A stretch of 64,000 nucleotides of DNA from NCBI RefSeq assembly GCF_019059575.1, contig NW_024882210.1, positions 1 to 64,000 on the forward strand. Reading direction: 5' to 3'. The DNA is from Amphibalanus amphitrite (taxonomy: Eukaryota; Arthropoda; Thecostraca; Balanomorpha; Balanidae). Positions 1-13,553 of this stretch are shown piece after piece. The notes under the pieces were generated by a model. It made no database searches. It saw nothing but the letters and a program-made list of their open reading frames with translations, and had not been told where the DNA came from. The translations under genes were made by a program, and so were the position numbers. Numbering within the stretch: position 1 is the stretch's first letter; each line of letters opens with the position of its first letter.

Positions 1-3000
1 TGCGAAAACCGTTATTTTCGACGGGTACCAAATAAAAACTTTATTTACCGTCCGATCGGGCTGAAACTTACACAAAACATGTGCGCCACACAAGGATGCG
101 TCACAATCAACAAAATCGCCGATCGAGGTCAAAGGTCAAGGTCATATTTGCGAAAAACCGTTATTTTTCGACGGGGTACCAAATAAAAACTTTATTTACC
201 GTCCGATCGGGCTGAAACTTACACAAAACATGTGCCGCCACACAAGGATGCGTCACAATCAACAAAATCGCCGATCGAGGTCAAAGGTCAAGGTCATATT
301 TGCGAAAAACCGTTATTTTTCGACGGGGTACCAAATAAAAACTTTATTTACCGTCCGATCGGGCTGAAACTTACACAAAACATGTGCCGCCACACAAGGA
401 TGCGTCACAATCAACAAAATCGCCGATCGAGGTCAAAGGTCAAGGTCATATTTGCGAAAAACCGTTATTTTTCGACGGGGTACCAAATAAAAACTTTATT
501 TACCGTCCGATCGGGCTGAAACTTACACAAAACATGTGCCGCCCACAAGGATGCGTCACAATCAACAAAATCGCCGATCGAGGTCAAAGGTCAAGGTCAT
601 ATTTGCGAAAAACCGTTATTTTTCGACGGGGTACCAAATAAAAACTTTATTTACCGTCCGATCGGGCTGAAACTTACAAAAACATGTGCCGCCACACAAG
701 GATGCGTCACAATCAACAAAATCGCCGATCGAGGTCAAAGGTCAAGGTCATATTTGCGAAAAACCGTTATTTTTCGACGGGGTACCAAATAAAAACTTTA
801 TTTACCGTCCGATCGGGCTGAAACTTACACAAAACATGTGCCGCCACACAAGGATGCGTCACAATCAACAAAATCGCCGATCGAGGTCAAAGGTCAAGGT
901 CATATTTGCGAAAAACCGTTATTTTTCGACGGGGTACCAAATAAAAACTTTATTTACCGTCCGATCGGGCTGAAACTTACACAAAACATGTGCCGCCACA
1001 CAAGGATGCGTCACAATCAACAAAATCGCCGATCGAGGTCAAAGGTCAAGGTCATATTTGCGAAAAACCGTTATTTTTCGACGGGGTACCAAATAAAACT
1101 TTATTTACCGTCCGATCGGGCTGAAACTTACACAAAACATGTGCCGCCACACAAGGATGCGTCACAATCAACAAAATCGCCGATCGAGGTCAAAGGTCAA
1201 GGTCATATTTGCGAAAAACCGTTATTTTTCGACGGGGTACCAAATAAAAACTTTATTTACCGTCCGATCGGGCTGAAACTTACACAAAACATGTGCCGCC
1301 ACACAAGGATGCGTCACAATCAACAAAATCGCCGATCGAGGTCAAAGGTCAAGGTCATATTTGCGAAAAACCGTTATTTTTCGACGGGGTACCAAATAAA
1401 AACTTTATTTACCGTCCGATCGGGCTGAAACTTACACAAAACATGTGCCGCCACACAAGGATGCGTCACAATCAACAAAATCGCCGATCGAGGTCAAAGG
1501 TCAAGGTCATATTTGCGAAAAAACCGTTATTTTTCGACGGGGTACCAAATAAAAACTTTATTTACCGTCCGATCGGGCTGAAACTTACACAAAACATGTG
1601 CCGCCACACAAGGATGCGTCACAATCAACAAAATCGCCGATCGAGGTCAAAGGTCAAGGTCATATTTGCGAAAAACCGTTATTTTCGACGGGGTACCAAA
1701 TAAAAACTTTATTTACCGTCCGATCGGGCTGAAACTTACACAAAACATGTGCCGCCACACAAGGATGCGTCACAATCAACAAAATCGCCGATCGAGGTCA
1801 AAGGTCAAGGTCATATTTGCGAAAAACCGTTATTTTTCGACGGGGTACCAAATAAAAACTTTATTTACCGTCCGATCGGGCTGAAACTTACACAAAACAT
1901 GTGCCGCCACACAAGGATGCGTCACAATCAACAAAATCGCCGATCGAGGTCAAAGGTCAAGGTCATATTTGCGAAAAACCGTTATTTTTCGACGGGGTAC
2001 CAAATAAAAACTTTATTTACCGTCCGATCGGGCTGAAACTTACACAAAACATGTGCCGCCACACAAGGATGCGTCACAATCAACAAAATCGCCGATCGAG
2101 GTCAAAGGTCAAGGTCATATTTGCGAAAAACCGTTATTTTTCGACGGGGTACCAAATAAAACTTTATTTTACCGTCCGATCGGGCTGAAACTTACACAAA
2201 ACATGTGCCGCCACACAAGGATGCGTCACAATCAACAAAATCGCCGATCGAGGTCAAAGGTCAAGGTCATATTTGCGAAAAACCGTTATTTTTCGACGGG
2301 GTACCAAATAAAAACTTTATTTACCGTCCGATCGGGCTGAAACTTACACAAAACATGTGCCGCCACACAAGGATGCGTCACAATCAACAAAATCGCCGAT
2401 CGAGGTCAAAGGTCAAGGTCATATTTGCGAAAAACCGTTATTTTTCGACGGGGTACCAAATAAAAACTTTATTTACCGTCCGATCGGGCTGAAACTTACA
2501 CAAAACATGTGCCGCCACACAAGGATGCGTCACAATCAACAAAATCGCCGATCGAGGTCAAAGGTCAAGGTCATATTTGCGAAAAACCGTTATTTTTCGA
2601 CGGGGTACCAAATAAAAACTTTATTTACCGTCCGATCGGGCTGAAACTTACACAAAACATGTGCCGCCACACAAGGATGCGTCACAATCAACAAAATCGC
2701 CGATCGAGGTCAAAGGTCAAGGTCATATTTGCGAAAAACCGTTATTTTTCGACGGGGTACCAAATAAAAACTTTATTTACCGTCCGATCGGGCTGAAACT
2801 TACACAAAACATGTGCCGCCACACAAGGATGCGTCACAATCAACAAAATCGCCGATCGAGGTCAAAGGTCAAGGTCATATTTGCGAAAAACCGTTATTTT
2901 TCGACGGGGTACCAAATAAAAACTTTATTTACCGTCCGATCGGGCTGAAACTTACACAAAACATGTGCCGCCACACAAGGATGCGTCACAATCAACAAAA

Positions 3001-6000
3001 TCGCCGATCGAGGTCAAAGGTCAAGGTCATATTTGCGAAAAACCGTTATTTTTCGACGGGGTACCAAATAAAACTTTATTTACCGTCCGATCGGGCTGCA
3101 AACTTACACAAAACATGTGCCGCCACACAAGGATGCGTCACAATCAACAAAATCGCCGATCGAGGTCAAAGGTCAAGGTCATATTTGCGAAAAACCGTTA
3201 TTTTTCGACGGGGTACCAAATAAAAACTTTATTTACCGTCCGATCGGGCTGCAAACTTACACAAAACATGTGCCGCCACACAAGGATGCGTCACAATCAA
3301 CAAAATCGCCGATCGAGGTCAAAGGTCAAGGTCATATTTGCGAAAAACCGTTATTTTTCGACGGGGTACCAAATAAAAACTTTATTTACCGTCCGATCGG
3401 GCTGAAACTTACACAAAACATGTGCCGCCACACAAGGATGCGTCACAATCAACAAAATCGCCGATCGAGGTCAAAGGTCAAGGTCATATTTGCGAAAAAC
3501 CGTTATTTTTCGACGGGGTACCAAATAAAAACTTTATTTACCGTCCGATCGGGCTGAAACTTACACAAAACATGTGCCGCCACACAAGGATGCGTCACAA
3601 TCAACAAAATCGCCGATCGAGGTCAAAGGTCAAGGTCATATTTGCGAAAAACCGTTATTTTTCGACGGGGTACCAAATAAAAACTTTATTTACCGTCCGA
3701 TCGGGCTGAAACTTACACAAAACATGTGCCGCCACACAAGGATGCGTCACAATCAACAAAATCGCCGATCGAGGTCAAAGGTCAAGGTCATATTTGCGAA
3801 AAACCGTTATTTTTCGACGGGGTACCAAATAAAACTTTATTTACCGTCCGATCGGGCTGAAACTTACACAAAACATGTGCCGCCACACAAGGATGCGTCA
3901 CAATCAACAAAATCGCCGATCGAGGTCAAAGGTCAAGGTCATATTTGCGAAAAACCGTTATTTTTCGACGGGGTACCAAATAAAAACTTTATTTACCGTC
4001 CGATCGGGCTGAAACTTACACAAAACATGTGCCGCCACACAAGGATGCGTCACAATCAACAAAATCGCCGATCGAGGTCAAAGGTCAAGGTCATATTTGC
4101 GAAAAACCGTTATTTTTCGACGGGGTACCAAATAAAAACTTTATTTACCGTCCGATCGGGCTGAAACTTACACAAAACATGTGCCGCCACACAAGGATGC
4201 GTCAGCAATCAACAAAATCGCCGATCGAGGTCAAAGGTCAAGGTCATATTTGCGAAAAACCGTTATTTTTCGACGGGGTACCAAATAAAAACTTTATTTA
4301 CCGTCCGATCGGGCTGAAACTTACACAAAACATGTGCCGCCACACAAGGATGCGTCACAATCGACAAAATCGCCGATCGAGGTCAAAGGTCAAGGTCATA
4401 TTTGCGAAAAACCGTTATTTTTCGACGGGGTACCAAATAAAAACTTTATTTACCGTCCGATCGGGCTGAAACTTCACAAAACATGTGCCGCCTCACAAGG
4501 ATGCGTCACAATCAACAAAATCGCCGATCTAGGTCAAAGGTCAAGGTCATATTTTCGAAAAACCGTTATTTTTCGACGGGGTACCAAATAAAAACTTTAT
4601 TTACCGTCCGATCGGGCTGAAACTTACACAAAACATGTGCCGCCTCACAAGGATGCGTCACAATCAACAAAATCGCCGATCGAGGTCAAAGGTCAAGGTC
4701 ATATTTGCGAAAAACCGTTATTTTTCGACGGGGTACCAAATAAAAACTTTATTTACCGTCCGATCAGGCTGAAACTTACACAAAACATGTGCCGCCACAC
4801 AAGGATGCGTCACAATTAACAAAATCGCCGATCGAGGTCAAAGGTCAAGGTCATATTTGCGAAAAACCGTTATTTTTCGACGGGGTACCAAATAAAAACT
4901 TTATTTACCTTCCGATCGGGCTGAAACTTACACAAAACATGTGCCGCCACACAAGGATGCGTCACAATCAACAAAATCGCCGATCGAGGTCAAAGGTCAA
5001 GGTCATATTTGCGAAAAACCGTTATTTTTCGACGGGGTACCAAAAATAACGGTTTTTCGCAAATATGACCTTGACCTTTGACCTCGATCGGCGATTTTGT
5101 TGATTGTGACGCATCCTTGTGAGGCGGTACATGTTTTGTGTAAGTTTCACCCCGATCGGACGGTAAATAAAGTTTTTATTTGGTACCCCGTCGAAAAATA
5201 ACGGTTTTTCGCAAATATGACCTTGACCTTTGACCTCGATCGGCGATTTTGTTGATTGTGACGCATCCTTGTGTGGCGGCACATGTTTTGTGTAAGTTTC
5301 AGCCCGATCGGACGGTAAATAAAGTTTTTATTTGGTACCCCGTCGAAAAATAACGGTTTTTCGCAAATATGACCTTGACCTTTGACCTCGATCGGCGATT
5401 TTGTTGATTGTGACGCATCGTTGTGTGGCGGCACATGTTTTGTGTAAGTTTGAGCCCGATCGGACGGTAAATAAAGTTTTTATTTGGTACCCCGTCGAAA
5501 AATAACGGTTTTTCGCAAATATGACCTTGACCTTTGACCTCGATCGGCGATTTTGTTGATTGTGACGCATCCTTGTGAGGCGGCACATGTTTTGTGTAAG
5601 TTTCAGCCCGATCGGACGGTAAATAAAGTTTTTATTTGGTACCCCGTCGAAAAATAACGGTTTTTCGCAAATATTACCTTGACCTTTGACCTCGATCGGC
5701 GATTTTTTTTATTGTGACGCATCCTTGTGTGGCGGCACATGTTTTGTGTAAGTTTCAGCCCGATCGGACGGTAAATAAAGGTTTTATTTGGTACCCCGTC
5801 GAAAAATAACGGTTTTTCGCAAATATGACCTTGACCTTTGACCTCGATCGGCGATTTTGTTGATTGTGACGCATCCTTGTGTGGCGGCACATGTTTTGTG
5901 TAAGTTTCAGCCCGATCGGACGGTAAATAAAGTTTTTATTTGGTACCCCGTCGAAAAATAACGGTTTTTCGCAAATATGACCTTGACCTTTGACCTCGAT

Positions 6001-8062
6001 CGGCAATTTTGTTGATTGTGACGCATCCTTGTGTGGCGGCACATGTTTTGTGTAAGTTTCAGCCCGATCAGACGGTAAATAAAGTTTTTATTTGGTACCC
6101 CGTCGAAAAATAACGGTTTTTCGCAAATATGACCTTGACCTTTGACCTTGATCGGCGATTTTGTTGATTGTGACGCATCCTTGTGTGGCGGCACATGTTT
6201 TGTGTAAGTTTCAGCCCGATCGGACGGTAAATAAAGTTTTTATTTGGTACCCCGTCGAAAAATAACGGTTTTTCGCAAATATGACCTTGACCTTTGACCT
6301 CGATCGGCGATTTTGTTGATTGTGACGCATCCTTGTGTGGCGGCACATGTTTTGTGTAAGTTTGAGCCCGATCAGACGGTAAATAAAGTTTTTATTTGGT
6401 ACCCCGTCGAAAAATAACGGTTTTTCGCAAATATGACCTTGACCTTTGACCTTGATCGGCGATTTTGTTGATTGTGACGCATCCTTGTGTGGCGGCACAT
6501 GTTTTGTGTAAGTTTGAGCCCGATCGGACGGTAAATAAAGTTTTTATTTGGTACCCCGTCGAAAAATAACGGTTTTTCGCAAATATGACCTTGACCTTTG
6601 ACCTCGATCGGCGATTTTGTTGATTGTGACGCATCCTTGTGTGGCTGCACATGTTTTGTGTAAGTTTCAGCTTGATCGGACGGTAAATAAAGCTTTTATT
6701 TGGTACCCCGTCGAAAAATACCGGTTTTTCGCAAATATGACCTTGACCTTTGACCTCGATCGGCGATTTTGTTGATTGTGACGCATCCTTGTGTGGCGGC
6801 ACATGTTTTGTGTAAGTTTCAGCCCGATCGGACGGTAAATAAAGTTTTTATTTGGTACCCTGTCGAAAAATAACGGTTTTTCGCAAATATGACCTTGACC
6901 TTTGACCTCGATCGGCGATTTTGTTGATAGTGACGCATCCTTGTGTGGCGGCACATGTTTTGTGTAAGTTTGAGCCCGATCGGACGGTAAATAAAGTTTT
7001 TATTTGGTACCCCGTCGAAAAATTACGGTTTTTTCGCAAATATGACCTTGACCTTTGACCTCGATCGGCGATTTTGTTTATTGTGACGCATCCTTGTGTG
7101 GCGGCACATGTTTTGTGTAAGTTTGAGCCCGATCGGACGGTAAATAAAGTTTTTATTTGGTACCCCGTCGAAAAATAACGGTTTTTTCGCAAATATGACC
7201 TTGACCTTTGACCTCGATCGGCGATTTTGTTGATTGTGACGCATCCTTGTGAGGCGGCACATGTTTTGTGTAAGTTTCAGCCCGATCGGACGGTAAATAA
7301 AGTTTTTATTTGGTACCCCGTCGAAAAATAACGGTTTTTCGCAAATATGACCTTGACCTTTGACCTCGATCGGCGATTTTGTTGATTGTGACGCATCCTT
7401 GTGTGGCGGCACATGTTTTGTGTAAGTTTCAGCCCGATCGGACGGTAAATAAAGTTTTTATTTGGTACCCCGTCGAAAAATAACGGTTTTTCGCAAATAT
7501 GACCTTGACCTTTGACCTCGATCGGCAATTTTGTTGATTGTGACGCATCCTTGTGTGGCGGCACATGTTTTGTGTAAGTTTCAGCCCGATCGGACGGTAA
7601 ATAAAGTTTTTATTTGGTACCCCGTCGAAAAATAACGGTTTTTCGCAAATATGACCTTGACCTTTGACCTCGATCGGCGATTTTGTTGATTGTGACGCAT
7701 CCTTGTGTGGCGGCACATGTTTTGTGTAAGTTTCAGCCCGATCGGACGGTAAATAAAGTTTTTATTTGGTACCCCGTCGAAAAATAACGGTTTTTCGCAA
7801 ATATGACCTTGACGTTTGACCTCGATCGGCGATTTTGTTGATTGTGACGCATCCTTGTGTGGCGGCACATGTTTTGTGTAAGTTTCAGCCCGATCGGACG
7901 GTAAAAAAAGTTCTTATTTGGTACCCCGTCGAAAAATAACGGTTTTTCGCAAATATGACCTTGACCTTTGACCTCGATCGGTGATTTTGTTGATTGTGAC
8001 GCATCCTTGTGTGGCGGCACATGTTTTGTGTAAGTTTCAGCCCGATCGGACGGTAAATAAAG
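1..8062. repeat. 152-bp satellite array with internal inversion
   Basis: A tandem array with a 152-bp period fills this stretch; it starts before the window and stops near 8062, where the unit breaks off into unrelated sequence. Units 1-5040 run in one direction (about 33 copies, nearly identical, mostly single-base indels). Units 5041-8062 are reverse-complemented (about 20 copies, with more substitutions). Every unit carries AGGTCAAAGGTCAAGGTCA (first complete copy at 126-144), two CGATCG sites and one GGTACC. Reading frames run open through one or two units, but 152 is not a multiple of 3, the frames shift at each unit, and both strands look alike, so this is not coding. The length is near one nucleosome, as in many centromeric or heterochromatic satellites; that role is inferred. 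Confidence 0.97.
5020..5062. repeat. Satellite inversion junction (palindrome centre)
   Basis: Here the satellite changes direction. The arms gcgaaaaaccgttattt and aaataacggtttttcgc face each other across a 16-base spacer containing GGTACC. Compared with normal units, the join lies in a short run of A shared by both sides, which suggests end joining at A-rich microhomology. Units on either side are not mirror images base for base, which argues against a read folded back on itself. Confidence 0.85.
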
Positions 8063-11000
8063 AAGTACCTTATTGTTGTTTATAGCCAGAGTGGTTTTTG
8101 CCCCTAGAGGTCAAAATATTTGACCTAGGAAAAAATGAGTGATATTTTTGGAATCAGCGTGTCAAGATCTCTCGGTTGGCGTAGTTTGGCGATGTTTTGA
8201 ACTCGACGCTGAAAACGAATACGAATACGACGCTAACTTGATGGACATCTCGCAGACGGCCGTCGCGACACTGGACGGTAACAGACTCCCAGACTGCACC
8301 GAGATGGACTTCCAGACTGGATCTGAACTCCACCCAGACTGTCATTGATGCCTCCTATCCTGAGTCCCAGACTGACGTTCTGCACGCTGGTCAGTGGTCA
8401 CACCAGACGCCCTACGACCATTCGCCACTAAACCGCTGCCGGCTGATGACCGGCAGTATTGTCGGCGTGACCTACGGGGGCGGGCTGCTACCGGTTGGGC
8501 GCGGTCAGGCCAAACCTAACTCCCCTCGTCACGGCGAGGCCAGCCGGACCGGGCGGGCGGCGCCTCCGCCCACCACCGCCGGCGCTGCGGCCGTGAGCTG
8601 CCTCCCAATTGACCGGCGGAGTCACTCGACCGACCGCCGCTCGTCCAGGGGCGGCCCGGGCCAACGGGCGGCTCCCCGCGGCGCCGCTGCTCGTCTCACC
8701 GGGAGAGGCGCCGCGGAGGTCGGCCGCTGAACCGTCCGGAGAGCGCCGCACCGTGACTCATCACGGCGCTGTTCGCCGGTGACGCCACGCTAACTTGTTA
8801 GCCGGGAATGCAGGCCGCTCAGCGATGCTGGTGAGTGATTTGGCCGCATTTCCTTCCTCGGCGGAGCCAATTGGTCGGCACGCTACCGCGCTCAGTTGAT
8901 GGAAGCGAACCCGGAAAATCGGCCCGTGCACGCGTCGCTTCCCGGCTGCTGAGCCACAAACAAAGACGAGCAATTACGCTCCGCGACTAAAAGACGCTTC
9001 CAGCTGCGGAAAACAGGTTCCCGGTAGCAAAAGGCATCACTCGACATTTCCCAGATGCACTCATGACGAAGGAAGGCTGGTCGGTTGCCAGAATGGGCCC
9101 CAAACGAGCCGGCTGAGTGTCGTGCCGGTGTGACCCGGCCGAGTAGGCGGCGCTATGATTGGAAATGGGCACACCCGACAGGAAGGAAGTCGCTGAGACT
9201 GGAGCTCCCGCTGCCGACAGCTGGCTCGGTCTGACCGGGCCCCAGCCGGAACTGTGGGACTGGCAGCGAGTGCTGTCATAATGGACTGAGCGAGAAGACA
9301 CATTGCGGATGCCGTACGGCACGGATTTCCCACAAGATAAGGTATGACTGGATATCGATCTCAGTAATAAGGCGCAGCGCAGCAGACGCCGTCTGTAATA
9401 TTGTGCGGCATCTCCGGCTCAGTGCGTCCCCGACAGCGCGGGGGACGATGGAGGTTGGGAGGGGAGGAGAGAGGCCCTCGGCGGGGGATGAGCCAGGTCG
9501 CAGACCGGCCGCCGCCGCTGCCGCCGCGACCATTCAGCCGTGCAGCATCGCGTGGCCGATTTCGAAACCAGGGCCTCTGGGTGTTGGCCAACTTATGCGG
9601 ACGGCTGGCGCCAGCCATCACGCGGCGGCGACACGTCTCCGCCGGAAGAGCGCGAGTGGCCGCCGCCCGCGACGCTTTCCCGGGCCGCCCGCCGCCGCCC
9701 GCGCCGCCGCGGTGACGGGCGGCACGCCGAAAACGCGGCGACACAGCACTAACGACGCGCCCGCCGGATTCCTGTTAAAAACCGATTCGTCACCGGCGAG
9801 TGACGGTCGTGATTGGGCCGTCGGCCGACCGACCGGCCGCGCTGGCACCGCTCGGTCTCTCCGGCCATCATTAAGCGGCTCATAAAATGAACGGTAACGA
9901 CTGGCCAGCGTCCAACTGCTAATGGTTTTTGTGTTAGTTTAATGAGAGTGCGGTATCACGGCGCGGCGCTGGTTAATGACTCACCGACCGGTGGCGCCGG
10001 CCGGCCGGAGCCGACCATATCGGGCCGACCGCACCGCGCGCCCGCTCGGTCGGCCGGCCCATCGCGCGCTCAGAGCTGCCGATAATGGCGCGACTCGAGC
10101 GGTCGACATCCTCGGGCCTCGGCGGCTCGACCCGGCGCGGCGGAAACGGGCCATATCGAGTGCAGCGTCCGGTCAGCCCCGTCCACCGCGCGCACCGGCC
10201 CGATCGCCGGCCGGCCGCCATGCTAATAGAATTAATCACTTAATTGATGAGCCGATAACGATCCTCGCGTCAATCCTGACACGAATTATGGCATGCGGGC
10301 GACGTGGCGCGACGGGAGCGCGTCAGGCTCGCCGCGGGGAGCACTCCCGGGGCGCGTCGCCGGCGTCGCACGTGCAGAGCACACGGAGCGTCCCCTCCGG
10401 CCTCCACCGGCGGGCAGCGCGCGCGTCGGCGGACGCCACTAATTGCGGTGCCGCCTCGTCGCCAACGTCGTTGTTCGGCGCGGCGGGGGTCGGCTGAGCC
10501 GGAGGAGAGTTCTGGATGGCACGTTCTGGCGCGCCGGTCGATTTCAAAGGACCGCCGGGGCGCTGCACAACTCATCGTCTGCAAGCGGTACAAGACTGCG
10601 CGGCGCAGCTGGTCTGCCAGGCGCGCTGCCAGTCGACTCCTCAGAGGTGGTCCCCGAGCGGCCGCTCGGCCCGTGCGACGGACCACTAGTGATGATCGTG
10701 CTGCCCGGTCGATGGACTGTCGCGAATCTGGTCGCCACACAACAACGGACACGGGAGAAGATTGAAACGGCGATCAGCCTGCGAGCGGCAGATCGCATAA
10801 ATGAAGAGAAGCGGCGTGGGTGGAATAAATGTGTATGAAAATCGGCGGCTTAGAGCCCTATTACGCTCTGGTCACAAGAGACGAAATTGCCTGATGGTCT
10901 AGTTCGGCAAACTGTACTGGCAAACCCCTCCCCAAACTGGCAAACCCCTCCCCACGGGCGACTTCAGTTCTCATCCCGCGCGGCCTTGCTGCCAAACAAA

Positions 11001-12810
11001 GAACCGCGGCAGGCCTATCAACATCACAGCTCGGTTTGTCACGCATCGCCTCGGAGAGCGGTCTCAAAACGACCGGCGTGGTGTCTTATTCGCCGCTTCC
11101 ACCCCTCCTCCAATCGCCCGGGGTGCAGCCCATCACACCGCCCACGCGGCGGCACCGACACCACATGTGGACCGACAACCGATACACAGAGTCACCCACC
11201 CTGTTTGCAATCATTCAACCGTTGGCAGCCATCTGAGATACCCTTTCCCATTCAAACGATACGAAGCAGTCAAACAAAGCACCAGGCCAACCGTTTAACT
11301 CGATGCTCACACAGTCAACAAGCTTCACCGATTAGGTGCAGATCACCCGCTGATAGGAGCCGGCCGATAGTTGGCACCCCGTTAGCGGTCCCGCCACCGC
11401 GGCTCACCTGTGATCTGCGCTCCGGTGTGACTCTCCCCTCGCCACCTGTCGCTCCGTCCGTCCGCTGGCTCTTCGCTCCGGCTCCGCGCGCCGACCGCCG
11501 CCGACGACACTCTATTAGCGAATGACGACTCGTTTATCACATCTCAATTACGGCGTCGGTCGGCGGCGCGGTTCACGTACGTGTGCCCCCAGAGCGGCCG
11601 GGCCGTTAATTGGCAGCGGGCGGCGGCGCGCTGCTCTCGGTTATTAATGGCGGCAATTAGCGCTGATGCGGCGATAGGCGGCGCGCGGCGCGGCCGACAG
11701 TCGACAGGGGGCGCGTCGCGAGCCGACTGATGGGCCCGAGCGCCGGCTAGCGAGCGAGCAGACCGACTGCGCGCGCCCGCGCGCCGGCCGCCCAGCCGCT
11801 ACCCGTAAACAAAGCCGGTTGTCAATGACGGGGCGGAGCGGCCGAGTGCAGCGCCCGGCGAGAGTCGAGCGCAGCCGACCGGCCTCTCCGCACAGCTGGC
11901 ACGGCCGAGCGGTGATTTTTTACCACCGTCCACTTTCATCAGTGTCATTAGGATTATTGTAAGCTGATCGTTTATGTGCCTGGGAAAATTCCTCAGAATG
12001 ATGGCATTCTTACATGCAGCCTAGTTGGCATCATAAAACTACTGATGTCTCACCGCAAGGCTTGTAGATGTCGAACAGGACGACTTGGAAGTGGGACGGG
12101 TGGTAGAGAGACTGATCCCAAGCTGCCTTTATTCATACTTATGATCAAGTTAGTGATTTTCGATTTCCATCGCCTTTGGCGCCTTCGATTTTATATTGAC
12201 GTTAGAACGGCAAGCGACGGTGCGTTTTAGGACTGTGAATGGACGGACGGCTAGTGCTCACGGGCACTAGACGTATAGGAACAATGCAGTATATGTCATT
12301 CAGTCAGCGGACGAATGGATTTGGACGGTGCAGTATTTTCGGACAATGGACGGAGGGACGGTGTATGCAGTGTGTATGTTGTTGTTGACAGTGTGGCGTC
12401 ATGCGGACAGTCCGTGCGACAGGCCTCCGTGTCTGCTGGACAGGGGGCGTAAATGGGCTTACAGGCGACCGGTCGGATCAGGAGCGATGTCCGATTAGAC
12501 GGGGCCGCCGGGACTGAGGCCGGCTCGGGTCAGTCCACAAGCACGCCAACAAAGACAACAGGTTCTCTCTCCTCTCGGCTGATCTGGCTCTGCTGGAAGA
12601 AGCGGAACAGCAACAAAAACGCTGATGGATTTATCGGCATGCAAGCAGCCGCCTTGTGATTATATAATGGGACGTGTGCTATCACTGTTCACGGAAATAT
12701 GCGACAGGTTTATCAAGGGAGAAATCGTGACCACCGACATGAAAACCATGACCGTCTAATAAACGTTCAATGAACTCGCCCAAAAGCTGTTATTTCAGTG
12801 GAATGCCGCC
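8063..12810. other. CpG-rich region without a supported gene
   Basis: About 4.7 kb of mostly single-copy-looking DNA. From about 8450 to 11900 it is very rich in CG dinucleotides, with interspersed TTAAT and TAAT motifs (for example near 9920, 10230 and 11640). Several reading frames of 60-210 codons exist on both strands, but they are low in complexity, overlap one another and resemble no family I recognise. It could be the CpG-rich promoter or 5' flank of a gene outside the window, or a gene whose exons I could not pick out. Confidence 0.5.
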
Positions 12811-13184
12811 ATCCAGAACAGGGCATATTTTAAGGATTTTTTACTGCGTCCCAAAGGTGGCATAGGGCACATGCTTCGATCGGAAAGGGCACATACTTTA
12901 TCCACCTGCATCTCTGCATCTGCTTACTACTTATATCGACAAGTTACTGCAACCGTTTTGGAGCGGCTCACGGCCGATAACACACCGGGCGTGCGCTAGC
13001 CGCCGGTGCTAAGCGCTAACCACTGAGTGCGCGTGGCCGACTGCCGCCCCGATGGCGCTGGCCCCCGACACCGGCGCGGCGCTGCTGACCCATGGAGGAG
13101 GGAGGGGGCTGATAATTAGTTGAGCCGGAATTGGGATAGAAGCCGGTATGGGATTGGGATAGAAGCTCAGCGAGACTAAGGAAT

Positions 13185-13545
13185 TGTGTGGTGCCTTCGG
13201 TACGCCCCTCAAAATCACCCGTGTAGGGCCCTCAGGGCCGCCGGTTATGAAGCCTTTGGAGGCACTGGTGTGGGCCCTCACAGATACCGGTGTGATGCTC
13301 TCAGAGGCATTGGTGCGGGCCCCCAGAGGTGCCGCTGTGGGCCCTCAGAGGCACCGGTGAGGGTCCTCACAGTTGCCGTTGTGGGCCCTCAGAGACACTG
13401 CAGTGTGGGGATGTCACAGTCCGGTGTGGGACCCTTAGAGCTGCTGGCTCGAACCCTTTACAGGCCGACAGGGGTTCTCAGAGACCGACAAGGGGCTCTC
13501 AAGAGGTCTGCGGTGCCTTCGGGAGCCCTGTGGAGTCCTTAGAGA
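13185..13545. repeat. Degenerate GGGCCCTCAGAGGC minisatellite
   Basis: Imperfect units of roughly 25-30 bp built round GGGCCCTCAGAG followed by GCACCGGTG-like sequence. The same family recurs in both orientations at about 14215-15560, 15935-16025, 16540-16665, 18470-18725 and 26635-27290. The apparent open frames through it are a by-product of the repeat. Confidence 0.75.
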
Positions 13546-13553
13546 CCAGCAAG

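Noticed and set aside
1-8060. Dozens of overlapping 85-196 codon frames with the same peptide
   Set aside because: They are translations of the 152-bp satellite; the frame shifts in each unit, both strands look alike, and single-base indels are tolerated without effect.
1-8062. CRISPR-like reading of the regular repeats
   Set aside because: No unique spacers; whole units are repeated and the genome is animal.
8446-11525. GC-rich frames of 80-210 codons
   Set aside because: Overlap on all frames as expected for high GC; Arg/Pro/Ala-rich, no domain or splice pattern.
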